Source of the DNA: JAPWJZ01 sp965279315
GTDB lineage: Bacteria; Pseudomonadota; Alphaproteobacteria; Micavibrionales; UBA2020
Assembly (NCBI GenBank): GCA_965279315.1
Contig: OZ257145.1
Coordinates: forward strand, 1,798,001 to 1,862,000
Direction: 5' to 3'
DNA: 64,000 bases
Below are positions 1-7,401 of this stretch, one piece after another. A program made the translations under genes and the position numbers. The notes beneath the pieces are model-generated. The model made no database searches, was not told the origin of the DNA, and worked only from the letters and a program-made list of their open reading frames with translations. How positions within the stretch are numbered: the first letter of the stretch is position 1; every line of letters begins with the position of its first letter.

Positions 1-321
1 GTCCAGCAGGCGGTCGTTGAGCGCCTTCAGCCGCGGGGCGGCGTCTTTTGCGATATCGGCGTTCTGGAATAGCGCGGCGGAGAATTCATCATGGGTCGCG
101 CCGACCGCGCCCGATGCCGCCAGCGCCATGTTGGTATAGACGTTATAGGGCGAAATGATCATGTTGTCGGATTTGTCATCCTGCTTGGCAATCGCGGACT
201 TCGCCATTTTCAGCGTCACGATATTGGCGTTCAGTTGCCCGCCTGCGGGGATCGCCATTACCAGCGCATGTGCGGCAGTTGCGGTCGCCAACACGGCGGC
301 GGCGAGAATAAATTTTTTCAT
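1..321 (-). CDS. Serpin family protein, N-terminal part (runs off left edge)
   Basis: The minus-strand frame from the ATG at 321 is open for 107 codons to the window edge. Residues 1-18 look like a signal peptide (Lys-Lys then an Ala-rich core). About residues 55-85 carry the serpin helix-B/C signature: ISPYNVYTNMALAASGA followed by G-x-T-x-x-E and a Leu-Phe pair. Family knowledge: serpins are suicide inhibitors of serine or cysteine proteases; the reactive-centre loop is C-terminal and lies outside the window, so inhibitory function cannot be judged. A GGGGA ribosome site sits about 9 bases upstream. The gene lies downstream of and in the same direction as the CinA-like gene, 78 bases away. 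Export to periplasm or outside is inferred from the leader. Confidence 0.75.
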   Translation of the reverse strand, partial: MKKFILAAAVLATATAAHALVMAIPAGGQLNANIVTLKMAKSAIAKQDDKSDNMIISPYNVYTNMALAASGAVGATHDEFSAALFQNADIAKDAAPRLKALNDRLLD

Positions 322-340
322 GATGATAATTCCCCGTTCA

Positions 341-362
341 ATAATCCACTGATGCGGATTAT
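341..362. repeat. 7-bp inverted repeat upstream of serpin gene
   Basis: ATAATCC and GGATTAT flank an 8-base spacer, 20 bases upstream of the serpin ATG. There is no T-run on either side, so it does not look like an intrinsic terminator. An operator or mRNA hairpin in the serpin leader is possible but unproven. Confidence 0.3.
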
Positions 363-399
363 CGGCGGTTTGGCGCGGATGTGCAACAGGTCAGTGCCG

Positions 400-1164
400 T
401 CAGATAAACGGCTCTTCGCCCATCTTGCGCAGCAGTTCCTTCACCTTGGTCGCGGCGTTATGCACCATGTCGTCGTCTGTCCCGCGCACGACGATGCTGA
501 GGCTGGGTGTCTGGTACATATGCGGATAGCTGCCGATTTCAATGTCGGGGAAGTTTTTCTGGATCTTGCCCAGTTCGTCGCCGATATCGCCTTCTTTCTG
601 GTTGCATTCGATGGTCAGGCTGAACAGTTGCGGGCCGCCTTCGATCATCGTTTCAACATGGTTGAACATCGCCTGCATGATCTTGGGCACGCCCGCCATC
701 ACGAACACGTTGCCGACCTGGAATCCGGGCGCGGCGCTGACGGGGTTGTCGATCAATACCGAACCTGCGGGCAGCGTCGCCATGCGCAGGCGCGCTTCGT
801 TCACTTCGGTGCCGCTGTTTTTGTAATAGTCCTCCAGGCGTTTTTTCGCTTCGGGCGCGACCATGTGGTCCACGCCGAAGGCCTTCGCCATGCTGTCGGA
901 GGTGATGTCGTCATGCGTGGGGCCGATGCCGCCGGTCGAGAAAACATAGGTGTATTTTTTGCGCAGCGCATTCACGGCGCCGATGATTTCTTCCGCCACA
1001 TCCGCCACGATACGCACTTCCTGCAGGCGGATGCCGCGCTGCACCAGACGCTTGGCGATAAAGGGGATATTGGCGTCCTGCGTGTTGCCGCTCAGGATTT
1101 CCGACCCGATGACAAGGATCGCGGCGGTGGGGGCGGGTTCGTTTTCAAGGTCTGCGTCGGTCAT
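400..1164 (-). CDS. CinA-type competence/damage-inducible protein, MoCF domain only
   Basis: A 254-residue protein made of one MoaB/Mog-like (MoCF_biosynth) domain. Motifs seen: ILVIGSEILSGNTQD near residue 17, and STGGIGPTHDDITSD near residue 75, the typical molybdopterin-binding/CinA core. The C-terminal amidohydrolase domain of full-length CinA (NMN deamidase, about 400 residues in total) is absent, as in many alphaproteobacterial homologues, so the reaction cannot be assigned; FAD or nucleotide pyrophosphatase-like roles are known for relatives. A GGAG ribosome site precedes the ATG. Transcribed divergently from map. Confidence 0.85.
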   Translation of the reverse strand: MTDADLENEPAPTAAILVIGSEILSGNTQDANIPFIAKRLVQRGIRLQEVRIVADVAEEIIGAVNALRKKYTYVFSTGGIGPTHDDITSDSMAKAFGVDHMVAPEAKKRLEDYYKNSGTEVNEARLRMATLPAGSVLIDNPVSAAPGFQVGNVFVMAGVPKIMQAMFNHVETMIEGGPQLFSLTIECNQKEGDIGDELGKIQKNFPDIEIGSYPHMYQTPSLSIVVRGTDDDMVHNAATKVKELLRKMGEEPFI

Positions 1165-1278
1165 TTTTACACTCCATTTTCACAATCCTTAACAGATATG
1201 GCGGCATATAAGGGGGTACGCATATCCGCAAAACACATTTCCCTTGTTTTTATGCCCGCCAATCGCCATTTTACCTTC

Positions 1279-2112
1279 ATGAACACGCAAAAAGATTTTA
1301 CATATAATGATGAAGATTACGGCAGCGACGAGGATTTCGTCATCCACACTGCTGCCGACTTCGATGGTATGCGCCGCGCAGGCAAACTCGCCGCCGAAAC
1401 GCTCGATTTCATCACGCCCTATGTGAAGCCGGGCGTGGAGACGCAGGCGCTGGATAAACTGTGCCACGATTTCATCATCGACCATGGCGCAATTCCCGCG
1501 CCCCTCGGATATAAAGGCTTCCCGAAATCGACGTGCATTTCGATCAACCATGTCGTCTGCCACGGCATCCCCAGCGAAAAAAAGCTGGAGGAGGGCGACG
1601 CGCTGAACATCGACGTCACCGTGATCGTCGATGGCTGGCACGGCGACACCAGCCGCATGTATTTCGCGGGCGAGAAAATCCCCGTGAAGGCCAAGCTGCT
1701 GGTCGATGCGACCTATGAATCCATGATGCGCGGCATCGAACAGGTGAAGCCGGGCGCGACGCTGGGCGATATCGGCGCGGCCATTCAGGATTACGCCGAG
1801 GAAAGAAAATTTTCCGTCGTGCGCGATTTCTGCGGCCACGGCCTTGGCAAGATATTCCACATGCCGCCCTCCGTCCTGCATTACGGCACGGCGGGCGCGG
1901 GGCCCCAGCTGAAATCCGGCATGTTCTTCACGATCGAGCCGATGATCAATGTCGGCGGTTACCAGACGAAAGTGCTGGGCGACGGCTGGACGGCGGTGAC
2001 CAAGGACAAATCGCTGTCGGCGCAGTTCGAGCATTCGCTGGCCGTGACCGACAAGGGCTTCGAGATTTTCACGTTGTCGCCGAAGGGCTACACAAAGCCG
2101 CCTTATGCCTAA
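1279..2112 (+). CDS. map: Methionine aminopeptidase, type I
   Basis: A 277-residue cytoplasmic metalloprotease that removes the initiator Met from new proteins. The pita-bread fold motifs are present: GYKGFPKSTCISIN, INHVVCHGIPS, the ligand Asp in NIDVTVIVDGWHGDTSRM, His in GHGLGKIFHMPP, Glu in FTIEPM, and the last Glu in QFEHSLAVTD. The start at 1279 gives the usual N-terminus; an in-frame ATG at 1198 would add an unlikely 27 residues. The stop overlaps the radC start by 8 bases, suggesting co-translation. Confidence 0.95.
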   Translation: MNTQKDFTYNDEDYGSDEDFVIHTAADFDGMRRAGKLAAETLDFITPYVKPGVETQALDKLCHDFIIDHGAIPAPLGYKGFPKSTCISINHVVCHGIPSEKKLEEGDALNIDVTVIVDGWHGDTSRMYFAGEKIPVKAKLLVDATYESMMRGIEQVKPGATLGDIGAAIQDYAEERKFSVVRDFCGHGLGKIFHMPPSVLHYGTAGAGPQLKSGMFFTIEPMINVGGYQTKVLGDGWTAVTKDKSLSAQFEHSLAVTDKGFEIFTLSPKGYTKPPYA

Positions 2113-2827
2113 ATCGGGGCCCAAGGGCGAAAAAATCACCCCCGAAATTTCCCATGACGGCCACCGCGACCGCCTGCGCGGGCGGTTCATCCGCTCCGGC
2201 ACCGGCGCGCTGGAGGATTACGAGCTTCTGGAGCTTGCCCTGTTCACCGCCATCCCGCGCAAGGATGTGAAGCCGCTGGCAAAACAATTGCTGGTGCGCT
2301 TCGGCAGCATGGGCGGCGTGCTGGGCGCGACGGTCGATGACCTGCAAACGGTCAAGGGCATCAGCGAAAACACCGCGGTGTTCATCAAGACCATGCACGC
2401 GCTGACCCTGCGCATGCTGATGGAAGAGATCAAGGAAAAACCCATCCTGACCAGCTGGCAGAAACTGATCGATTACTGCCGCACCGCGATGGCGCATGAA
2501 ACGCGCGAACATTTCCGCGTGCTGTTCCTGAACAAGAAAAACCAGCTGATTGCAGACGAAGTGAAACAGGTCGGCACTGTCGACCATGTGCCCGTCTATC
2601 CCCGGGAAGTCGTCAAGCGCGCGCTCGACCTCGGCGCGACCGCCATGATTTTGGTGCACAACCACCCGAGCGGCGACCCCACGCCATCCGACGGCGACAT
2701 CACCATGACCCGCGAACTGATCAAGGCCGCCAAAGCCATGGATGTGATGATCCACGACCACATCATCATCGGCAAATCGGGGCATACCAGCTTTAAATCC
2801 ATGGGGCTGCTGGAGTTTACGGGCTGA
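2105..2827 (+). CDS. radC: RadC/JAB-domain DNA repair-family protein
   Basis: A 240-residue protein of the RadC family. The N-terminal helix-hairpin-helix part (about 15-105) contains DYELLELAL and a GISENTA hairpin. The C-terminal MPN/JAMM domain has the metal motif HNHPSGDPTPSDGD with His185, His187 and Asp198, and a Glu near 135. RadC proteins were once tied to repair, but their biochemical role is unsettled; the JAMM motif suggests a zinc hydrolase. It overlaps map by 8 bases and is followed by a small gene. Confidence 0.92.
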   Translation: MPKSGPKGEKITPEISHDGHRDRLRGRFIRSGTGALEDYELLELALFTAIPRKDVKPLAKQLLVRFGSMGGVLGATVDDLQTVKGISENTAVFIKTMHALTLRMLMEEIKEKPILTSWQKLIDYCRTAMAHETREHFRVLFLNKKNQLIADEVKQVGTVDHVPVYPREVVKRALDLGATAMILVHNHPSGDPTPSDGDITMTRELIKAAKAMDVMIHDHIIIGKSGHTSFKSMGLLEFTG

Positions 2828-2891
2828 ACGGAACTTTTCCGGGGTATCCGCTGTTGGCGGCTTCAGATAACCCCTTTGAAAGGAACATCCC

Positions 2892-3068
2892 ATGCTCCGT
2901 TACGCCGTCATTTTCCTCGTACTTGCGCTGGTTGCGGCCGTATTCGGCTTCGGCGGCGTTGCTGCTGTGTCCATGGACATCGCACGCCTGCTCGTTATGG
3001 TCTTCCTTGTACTGTTTATCGTGGCTTTGGTCATGCACGCGCTGCGCGGCAAAGCCCCGCCCATCTAG
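2892..3068 (+). CDS. DUF1328 small membrane protein
   Basis: A 58-codon gene with an AGGA ribosome site 7 bases before the ATG. The product is two hydrophobic segments (about residues 3-25 and 33-51) split by a short polar turn, beginning MLRYAVIFLVLALV and ending in a short basic tail with HALRGK. This matches the DUF1328/YtjA mini-protein family, which is widespread in proteobacteria and has no firm function; stress induction is reported for some members. It is followed by a strong terminator. Confidence 0.8.
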   Translation: MLRYAVIFLVLALVAAVFGFGGVAAVSMDIARLLVMVFLVLFIVALVMHALRGKAPPI

Positions 3069-3093
3069 ACAGGCGGTTTAAGCCAATAAATTC

Positions 3094-3130
3094 AAGCCCG
3101 GTGCATGCCCTGCACCGGGCTTGTTCTTTT
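3094..3130 (+). terminator. Intrinsic terminator after the map-radC-DUF1328 unit
   Basis: A perfect 12-bp stem (AAGCCCGGTGCA / TGCACCGGGCTT) with a 5-base loop, followed by GTTCTTTTT. It lies 25 bases after the DUF1328 stop and separates this unit from the ECF sigma operon. Confidence 0.85.
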
Positions 3131-3228
3131 TAAGCTCCTATTTAAACTATTGATCTTTAATGGAAATAATTTTACCAAGGATCTGTTGCGCCATATCGTC
3201 CTATCAACAGGCAGACCAAGGGCAGAAC

Positions 3229-3783
3229 ATGATCAAACGCGATGACGATGAGCTGGTGTCAGAGGCCCAGTCGGGAAACCGGCAGGCGTTTGCCGACCTG
3301 CTGGAAAGGCATTACGGGCTGATGTTCAAGGTGGCATGGCAATGGTGCGGCGTGCGGGAGGATGCGGAGGATATCGCGCAGGATGCGTCGATCAAGCTCG
3401 CGCAGAATATCTCGGGCTTCATGTTTGAATCCGCGTTCACGACATGGCTTTATCGCCTTGTCATCAACTGCGCCAAGGATTACTACAAGGCGAAAAACCG
3501 CCGCAACGCGCGCGAGATGCCGATGCATGAAGACGCGGTTTATATATCGGAAGACCTGACGCCCGAACAGAAACTGTCTCACAAGGACACATTAAAGGCA
3601 ATTTCCGACCTGCCCGAACAATTGCGCGAAACCGTCATATTGGTGTGCTGGCAGGGCATGACCCATGCCGAGGCATCGGATGTGCTGGATTGCGAGGAAG
3701 GCACGGTTTCGTGGCGCATCCACGAGGCGCGCAAGAAAATCGCCGAAACGCTCGAGATTAAAAAGGTGAAACGTCATGGATGA
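3229..3783 (+). CDS. ECF-type RNA polymerase sigma factor
   Basis: A 184-residue sigma-70 family protein of extracytoplasmic-function type. Region 2 (about 20-90) shows the AEDIAQDASIKLAQ motif and WLYRLVINCAKDYYK, for core binding and -10 recognition. Region 4 (about 120-172) shows DLPEQLRETVIL and a helix-turn-helix in HAEASDVLDCEEGTVSWR. There is no region 1.1 or 3. The start at 3229 is chosen because AGGG precedes it; an upstream start at 3160 would add a non-family extension. The stop overlaps the next gene by 8 bases, so the vWA protein is likely its translation-coupled regulator. Confidence 0.92.
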   Translation: MIKRDDDELVSEAQSGNRQAFADLLERHYGLMFKVAWQWCGVREDAEDIAQDASIKLAQNISGFMFESAFTTWLYRLVINCAKDYYKAKNRRNAREMPMHEDAVYISEDLTPEQKLSHKDTLKAISDLPEQLRETVILVCWQGMTHAEASDVLDCEEGTVSWRIHEARKKIAETLEIKKVKRHG

Positions 3784-6040
3784 AAAGCAACTGAACGACA
3801 TGCTTTCCAACCTGAAAGCACCCGCGCCGAATGATAACCGCCGCCAGGAAGCGATGACCGCCGCCATGGCCGCATTCGACAAAAATTCCGAATTATTAGG
3901 CCAAGGAGATGACGACAGCGATCGTCTGACTGACAGGAACAACAAAACTGCCAGGAGAAGTATCATGCAAAGAAGTCACAGGTTATCCGGTCCCGTTGGT
4001 GCGGTTGCGCTTTGTGCGCTGGTCGCGGTGCTGGGCGTGCCGTTTTTTACGCATCAGACGGAAGAAATTATTAATATGTCGCGCATCTCCGGTGCCGGCA
4101 GTGACCTCAAGAACAAGGTTGGTCAGGGCATCGACGACGAAGTTTATCGCAAGGCGATCGAGACCGAAAATGCGGCAAACGCAAAGCGGGCGGCCGCCCA
4201 AGGCGGCAGTGCTATGCCGTTGCCGATCGGCGCATCACAGGGTGAACAGCTTTCCGTGCCGCCGCCGACGCCCGCCGCTGCAAGTGATCCTCTGGCCGAA
4301 TGGCGTCAAAAAGCTGAATCGCGCCGCCTGAGCCTTGAGAGTGACACAGCGCCTCCGGAAGCGGATGCCGCCGCACAGGGCCAAGTGGCGGCAAGCCGTA
4401 GCGAAGACCGCAGCGCCGCGCCGCAGAAAGCAGAAGCGAAGAAGGACAACCGTGCCGATAAACTGGCGCGTGTTGCCAACAAACCCGCTGGCGGCCCCAC
4501 CGCAGAAATGGTTGCGCCCAGCGTCAGCATTCCTGCGCCCCGTGAAAAAGGCTTGGATGAATTTGAGGCGTTTCGCGCCAAGCTGAGCTCAAATTATGTG
4601 CAGGAAGGGTCCGAAAGCTTCCCCGATTTCGTGGATAACCCCGTGAAGTCGACAAGCGCGGAACCTGTCTCGACCTTCTCGATCGATGTCGATACGGCGT
4701 CCTACGCCTTCGTGCGCCGCTCGATCAATCAGGGGCAATTGCCGCCGAAAGGTTCTGTGCGTCTGGAGGAGTTGATCAACTACTTCCCCTACAGCTATGA
4801 ACTGCCGACGAAAAACGAAGACCCGTTCAAGCCGACCATCGCGGTTTATAAAACGCCGTGGAACGCCGAACACAAACTCGTCCATATCGGCATCAAGGGC
4901 TATGACCTGGCCGACAAGCCGAAATCGAACATGGTGTTCCTGATCGACACCTCCGGCTCGATGAACAGCCCTGACAAGCTGCCGCTCGTCATCAGCTCGT
5001 TCAAGCTGATGCTCGACAACCTGAACCCCGACGATACCATTGGCATCGTGACCTATGCGGGCTCATCAGGCGTTGCGCTGGAACCGACAAAGGTGTCGAA
5101 CCGCGCGAAAATCATGGAGGCGCTGAACAACCTCTCCTCCGGCGGTTCGACCGCAGGTGCGGCGGGCATCGAAGCCGCCTACAGCCTTGCCCATGAAGGC
5201 TTCGTGAAGGAAGGCAATAACCGCGTTATCCTCGCGACCGATGGCGACTTCAATGTCGGCATCAGCAACCCGGATGAGCTGAAAAACTTCATCGCCAAGA
5301 AACGCAGCGAAGGCGTGTTCCTGTCGGTGCTCGGCTTCGGCCGCGGCAACTATCAGGACGCGACGATGCAGGCGCTGGCGCAAAACGGCAACGGCAACGC
5401 GTCCTATATCGACAACCTGTCGGAAGCGCGCAAGGTGCTGGTGCAGGAAGCGGGCTCCACCCTGTTCACGATTGCGAAAGACGTGAAGATACAGGTCGAA
5501 TTCAACCCCGCGCTTGTGCAGGAATACCGCCTGATCGGATATGAAACGCGCCACCTGAACCGCGAAGACTTCAACAACGACAAGATCGATGCCGGTGAAA
5601 TCGGCGCGGGCCATACGGTCACGGCAATCTACGAAATCACGCCGGTTGGCGCGACGCCTGTGACCGACAACCTGCGCTATGGCGCAAAAGAAATGGCGCT
5701 GGCGAAGGACGACCGTGCGGATAAATCGGAATTCGGGAACGAGATCGCTTTCCTGAAAATGCGCTACAAACGCCCGGACAGCGATGTATCGACCCTGATG
5801 ACGCGCCCCATCACGTCGTCGGACGAGAAAGACTTCGCAGCCCTGCCGGATGACCTGCGCTTCGCCGCATCGGTTGCGGGCTTCGGCCAGCTGCTGCGCG
5901 ACAGCCAGTACACCAACAGCCTGACATGGGACAGCGTGATCGAAATGGCGACGAATGCGAAAGGCAAAGACGAGTTTGGCTATCGCGCCGAATTCATCAA
6001 CCTGCTGCGCCTCGCCAAATCGGAATCGGGCCAAAAGTAG
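3776..6040 (+). CDS. Membrane vWA-domain protein (YfbK-like) with possible anti-sigma head
   Basis: A 754-residue protein. Residues 1-72 are polar and probably cytoplasmic; 73-91 form one membrane helix; 95-290 are Ala/Pro/Lys-rich linker. About 298-365 is the vWF-A N-terminal domain (STFSIDVDTASYAFVRR), 385-560 a von Willebrand A domain with MIDAS motif DTSGSMNS (Asp391, Ser393, Ser395) and ATDGDF (Asp489), and about 570-745 the YfbK-type C-terminal domain. The 8-base overlap with an ECF sigma gene and the short cytoplasmic head suggest that the head binds the sigma factor and the periplasmic vWA domain senses a ligand; this is inference, since no ZAS-type Cys/His motif is visible. Longer than E. 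coli YfbK (about 575 residues). Confidence 0.85.
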   Translation: MDEKQLNDMLSNLKAPAPNDNRRQEAMTAAMAAFDKNSELLGQGDDDSDRLTDRNNKTARRSIMQRSHRLSGPVGAVALCALVAVLGVPFFTHQTEEIINMSRISGAGSDLKNKVGQGIDDEVYRKAIETENAANAKRAAAQGGSAMPLPIGASQGEQLSVPPPTPAAASDPLAEWRQKAESRRLSLESDTAPPEADAAAQGQVAASRSEDRSAAPQKAEAKKDNRADKLARVANKPAGGPTAEMVAPSVSIPAPREKGLDEFEAFRAKLSSNYVQEGSESFPDFVDNPVKSTSAEPVSTFSIDVDTASYAFVRRSINQGQLPPKGSVRLEELINYFPYSYELPTKNEDPFKPTIAVYKTPWNAEHKLVHIGIKGYDLADKPKSNMVFLIDTSGSMNSPDKLPLVISSFKLMLDNLNPDDTIGIVTYAGSSGVALEPTKVSNRAKIMEALNNLSSGGSTAGAAGIEAAYSLAHEGFVKEGNNRVILATDGDFNVGISNPDELKNFIAKKRSEGVFLSVLGFGRGNYQDATMQALAQNGNGNASYIDNLSEARKVLVQEAGSTLFTIAKDVKIQVEFNPALVQEYRLIGYETRHLNREDFNNDKIDAGEIGAGHTVTAIYEITPVGATPVTDNLRYGAKEMALAKDDRADKSEFGNEIAFLKMRYKRPDSDVSTLMTRPITSSDEKDFAALPDDLRFAASVAGFGQLLRDSQYTNSLTWDSVIEMATNAKGKDEFGYRAEFINLLRLAKSESGQK

Positions 6041-6064
6041 CCGGATACCACAAAGTTTACTGCC

Positions 6065-6104
6065 GTGCGCCGGACACTGCCCTGTCCGGCGCACAACTTT
6101 TTCC
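6065..6104 (+). terminator. Intrinsic terminator after the sigma/vWA operon
   Basis: A perfect 12-bp stem (GTGCGCCGGACA / TGTCCGGCGCAC) with loop CTGCCC, followed by AACTTTTTCCC, 25 bases after the vWA stop codon. Confidence 0.8.
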
Positions 6105-6185
6105 CGCATATTTCATGGGGTTTCGGGGCGGTTGCTTTTCAAGTTTTGCGTGTTGCGCTATAATAAAAAGAAAAAGGGTATAATC

Positions 6186-6806
6186 ATGGCAGGCACAGGC
6201 AACACCGCAACCGCTCCGGCGGGTGCGACGGTTAAGCAAAAAATCATAGGCACGTTTGAATTGTTCTTCCTGTTCGGGCGCGGCATCAAGCCGTTTGAAA
6301 AGGAAGCGACGAAATCCCACGCCTTGCGCTCCCTCTGGCTGCCCGTCCTGGCAACGCCCCTGGCCTTTTACAGCGCATATCTTTACCCCGCGCAAGGGCT
6401 GGAGAAAGAACCGTACAGCACCGTCGCAAGCGTGCTGGCGGGGTACACGGTTTTAAGCTTCATTGTCGGCACCGGGCTGGCCTACCTGTTCTGCTGGGCG
6501 TTTGAACGCCGCGAAAGGTTCTGGCTGTGGTTCAATGCGGGCAACTGGATGACGGTGCCGAACACCATCGTCGCGATACCCGTGATCGCGCTTGCGGTGC
6601 TGGGCAATCACGAGCGCGACGTGATGGACCGCGCCTTCAGCATCGTCCTTTATTACGGCGTGATCGTGAATGCCTGTGTCGCATTTCGTGCGTTCAAAGT
6701 GGATTGGACGCTGGCGGGGTTCTTTGCCTGCATGTCGGTCTATGCGGCGCAACAGGTGTGGAATTTGATGTTCTGGCTGAACGACGTGCCGATCAAATGG
6801 TATTGA
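6186..6806 (+). CDS. Unknown multi-pass inner-membrane protein
   Basis: A 206-residue protein with about five hydrophobic helices (near 48-65, 80-105, 120-142, 150-172, 175-195). The soluble head (1-45) is Ala/Thr-rich. No catalytic motif is seen. The layout (short polar head, five helices) resembles Yip1-like proteins but I cannot assign it. The start at 6186 is the first ATG after the terminator; a longer frame begins inside the vWA gene and is unlikely. Its stop abuts, on the opposite strand, the stop of the MaoC gene with no base between. Confidence 0.7.
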   Translation: MAGTGNTATAPAGATVKQKIIGTFELFFLFGRGIKPFEKEATKSHALRSLWLPVLATPLAFYSAYLYPAQGLEKEPYSTVASVLAGYTVLSFIVGTGLAYLFCWAFERRERFWLWFNAGNWMTVPNTIVAIPVIALAVLGNHERDVMDRAFSIVLYYGVIVNACVAFRAFKVDWTLAGFFACMSVYAAQQVWNLMFWLNDVPIKWY

Positions 6807-7265
6807 TCAGGCCGGTTTGCGCGGGATAAAAATCACCGCTTCCATCTCCAGCACAGGTTTGCCGTTCTGGTTCAGGGTGCGGCTTTTCACGCGCATGATG
6901 CCGCGGCCTGGCGCCGATTCCGCGGGGCGCAGGTCGGTGATTTCGCCTTCATAGCTCAGCACATCGCCCGGCTTCACTGCGCGCAGCCAGTTCAGGTTCT
7001 CGACCGTGCGGCCGACCATGCCGCCGGGGAAATTCGGGCTGGAATCGATGATCATCCGCATCGTCATCGATGCCGTATGCCAGCCGCTTGCGATCAGGCC
7101 ACCGAACATCGTCTTGGCCGCATCATCGGCGTTCAGGTGAAACGGCTGCGGGTCGTATTTTTTTGCGAACTCGATGATTTCTTCGGCGGTGACGGTGATA
7201 GGGCCGGCCGTGAATTTCTGGCCGACTGTCAAATCTTCCATAAATACGAAGTTTGATTCCGTCAT
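6807..7265 (-). CDS. MaoC-like hot-dog (R)-hydratase family protein
   Basis: A 152-residue single hot-dog domain protein. The MaoC signature is present at about 45-75: FAKKYDPQPFHLN (catalytic Asp/His type) and GLIASGWHTASM. Members hydrate trans-2-enoyl-CoA or have related thioester roles. The ATG at 7265 gives the usual length; an upstream GTG-type extension to 7328 is unlikely. It is divergent from an acyl-CoA dehydrogenase gene, so a shared role in acyl-CoA metabolism is plausible. Confidence 0.88.
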   Translation of the reverse strand: MTESNFVFMEDLTVGQKFTAGPITVTAEEIIEFAKKYDPQPFHLNADDAAKTMFGGLIASGWHTASMTMRMIIDSSPNFPGGMVGRTVENLNWLRAVKPGDVLSYEGEITDLRPAESAPGRGIMRVKSRTLNQNGKPVLEMEAVIFIPRKPA

Positions 7266-7401
7266 GGATTTTATTCTATACAGGGGCGGCAGTTTTGCAA
7301 TGCAACACGTGGTTGTTGTCATAACCATGTGGGTGTTTTATTGCGCAAATGCCTGCGGTTTCGCGCTAAACTCGACCGTCAAAACCCTTCGGAGTCTATA
7401 T

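Noticed and set aside
91..1278. Long upstream extension of the map reading frame
   Set aside because: It runs antisense through the serpin and CinA-like genes; the family start is at 1279.
1189..2202. Long minus-strand ORF opposite map
   Set aside because: His/Arg-rich shadow of the map gene typical of high-GC DNA.
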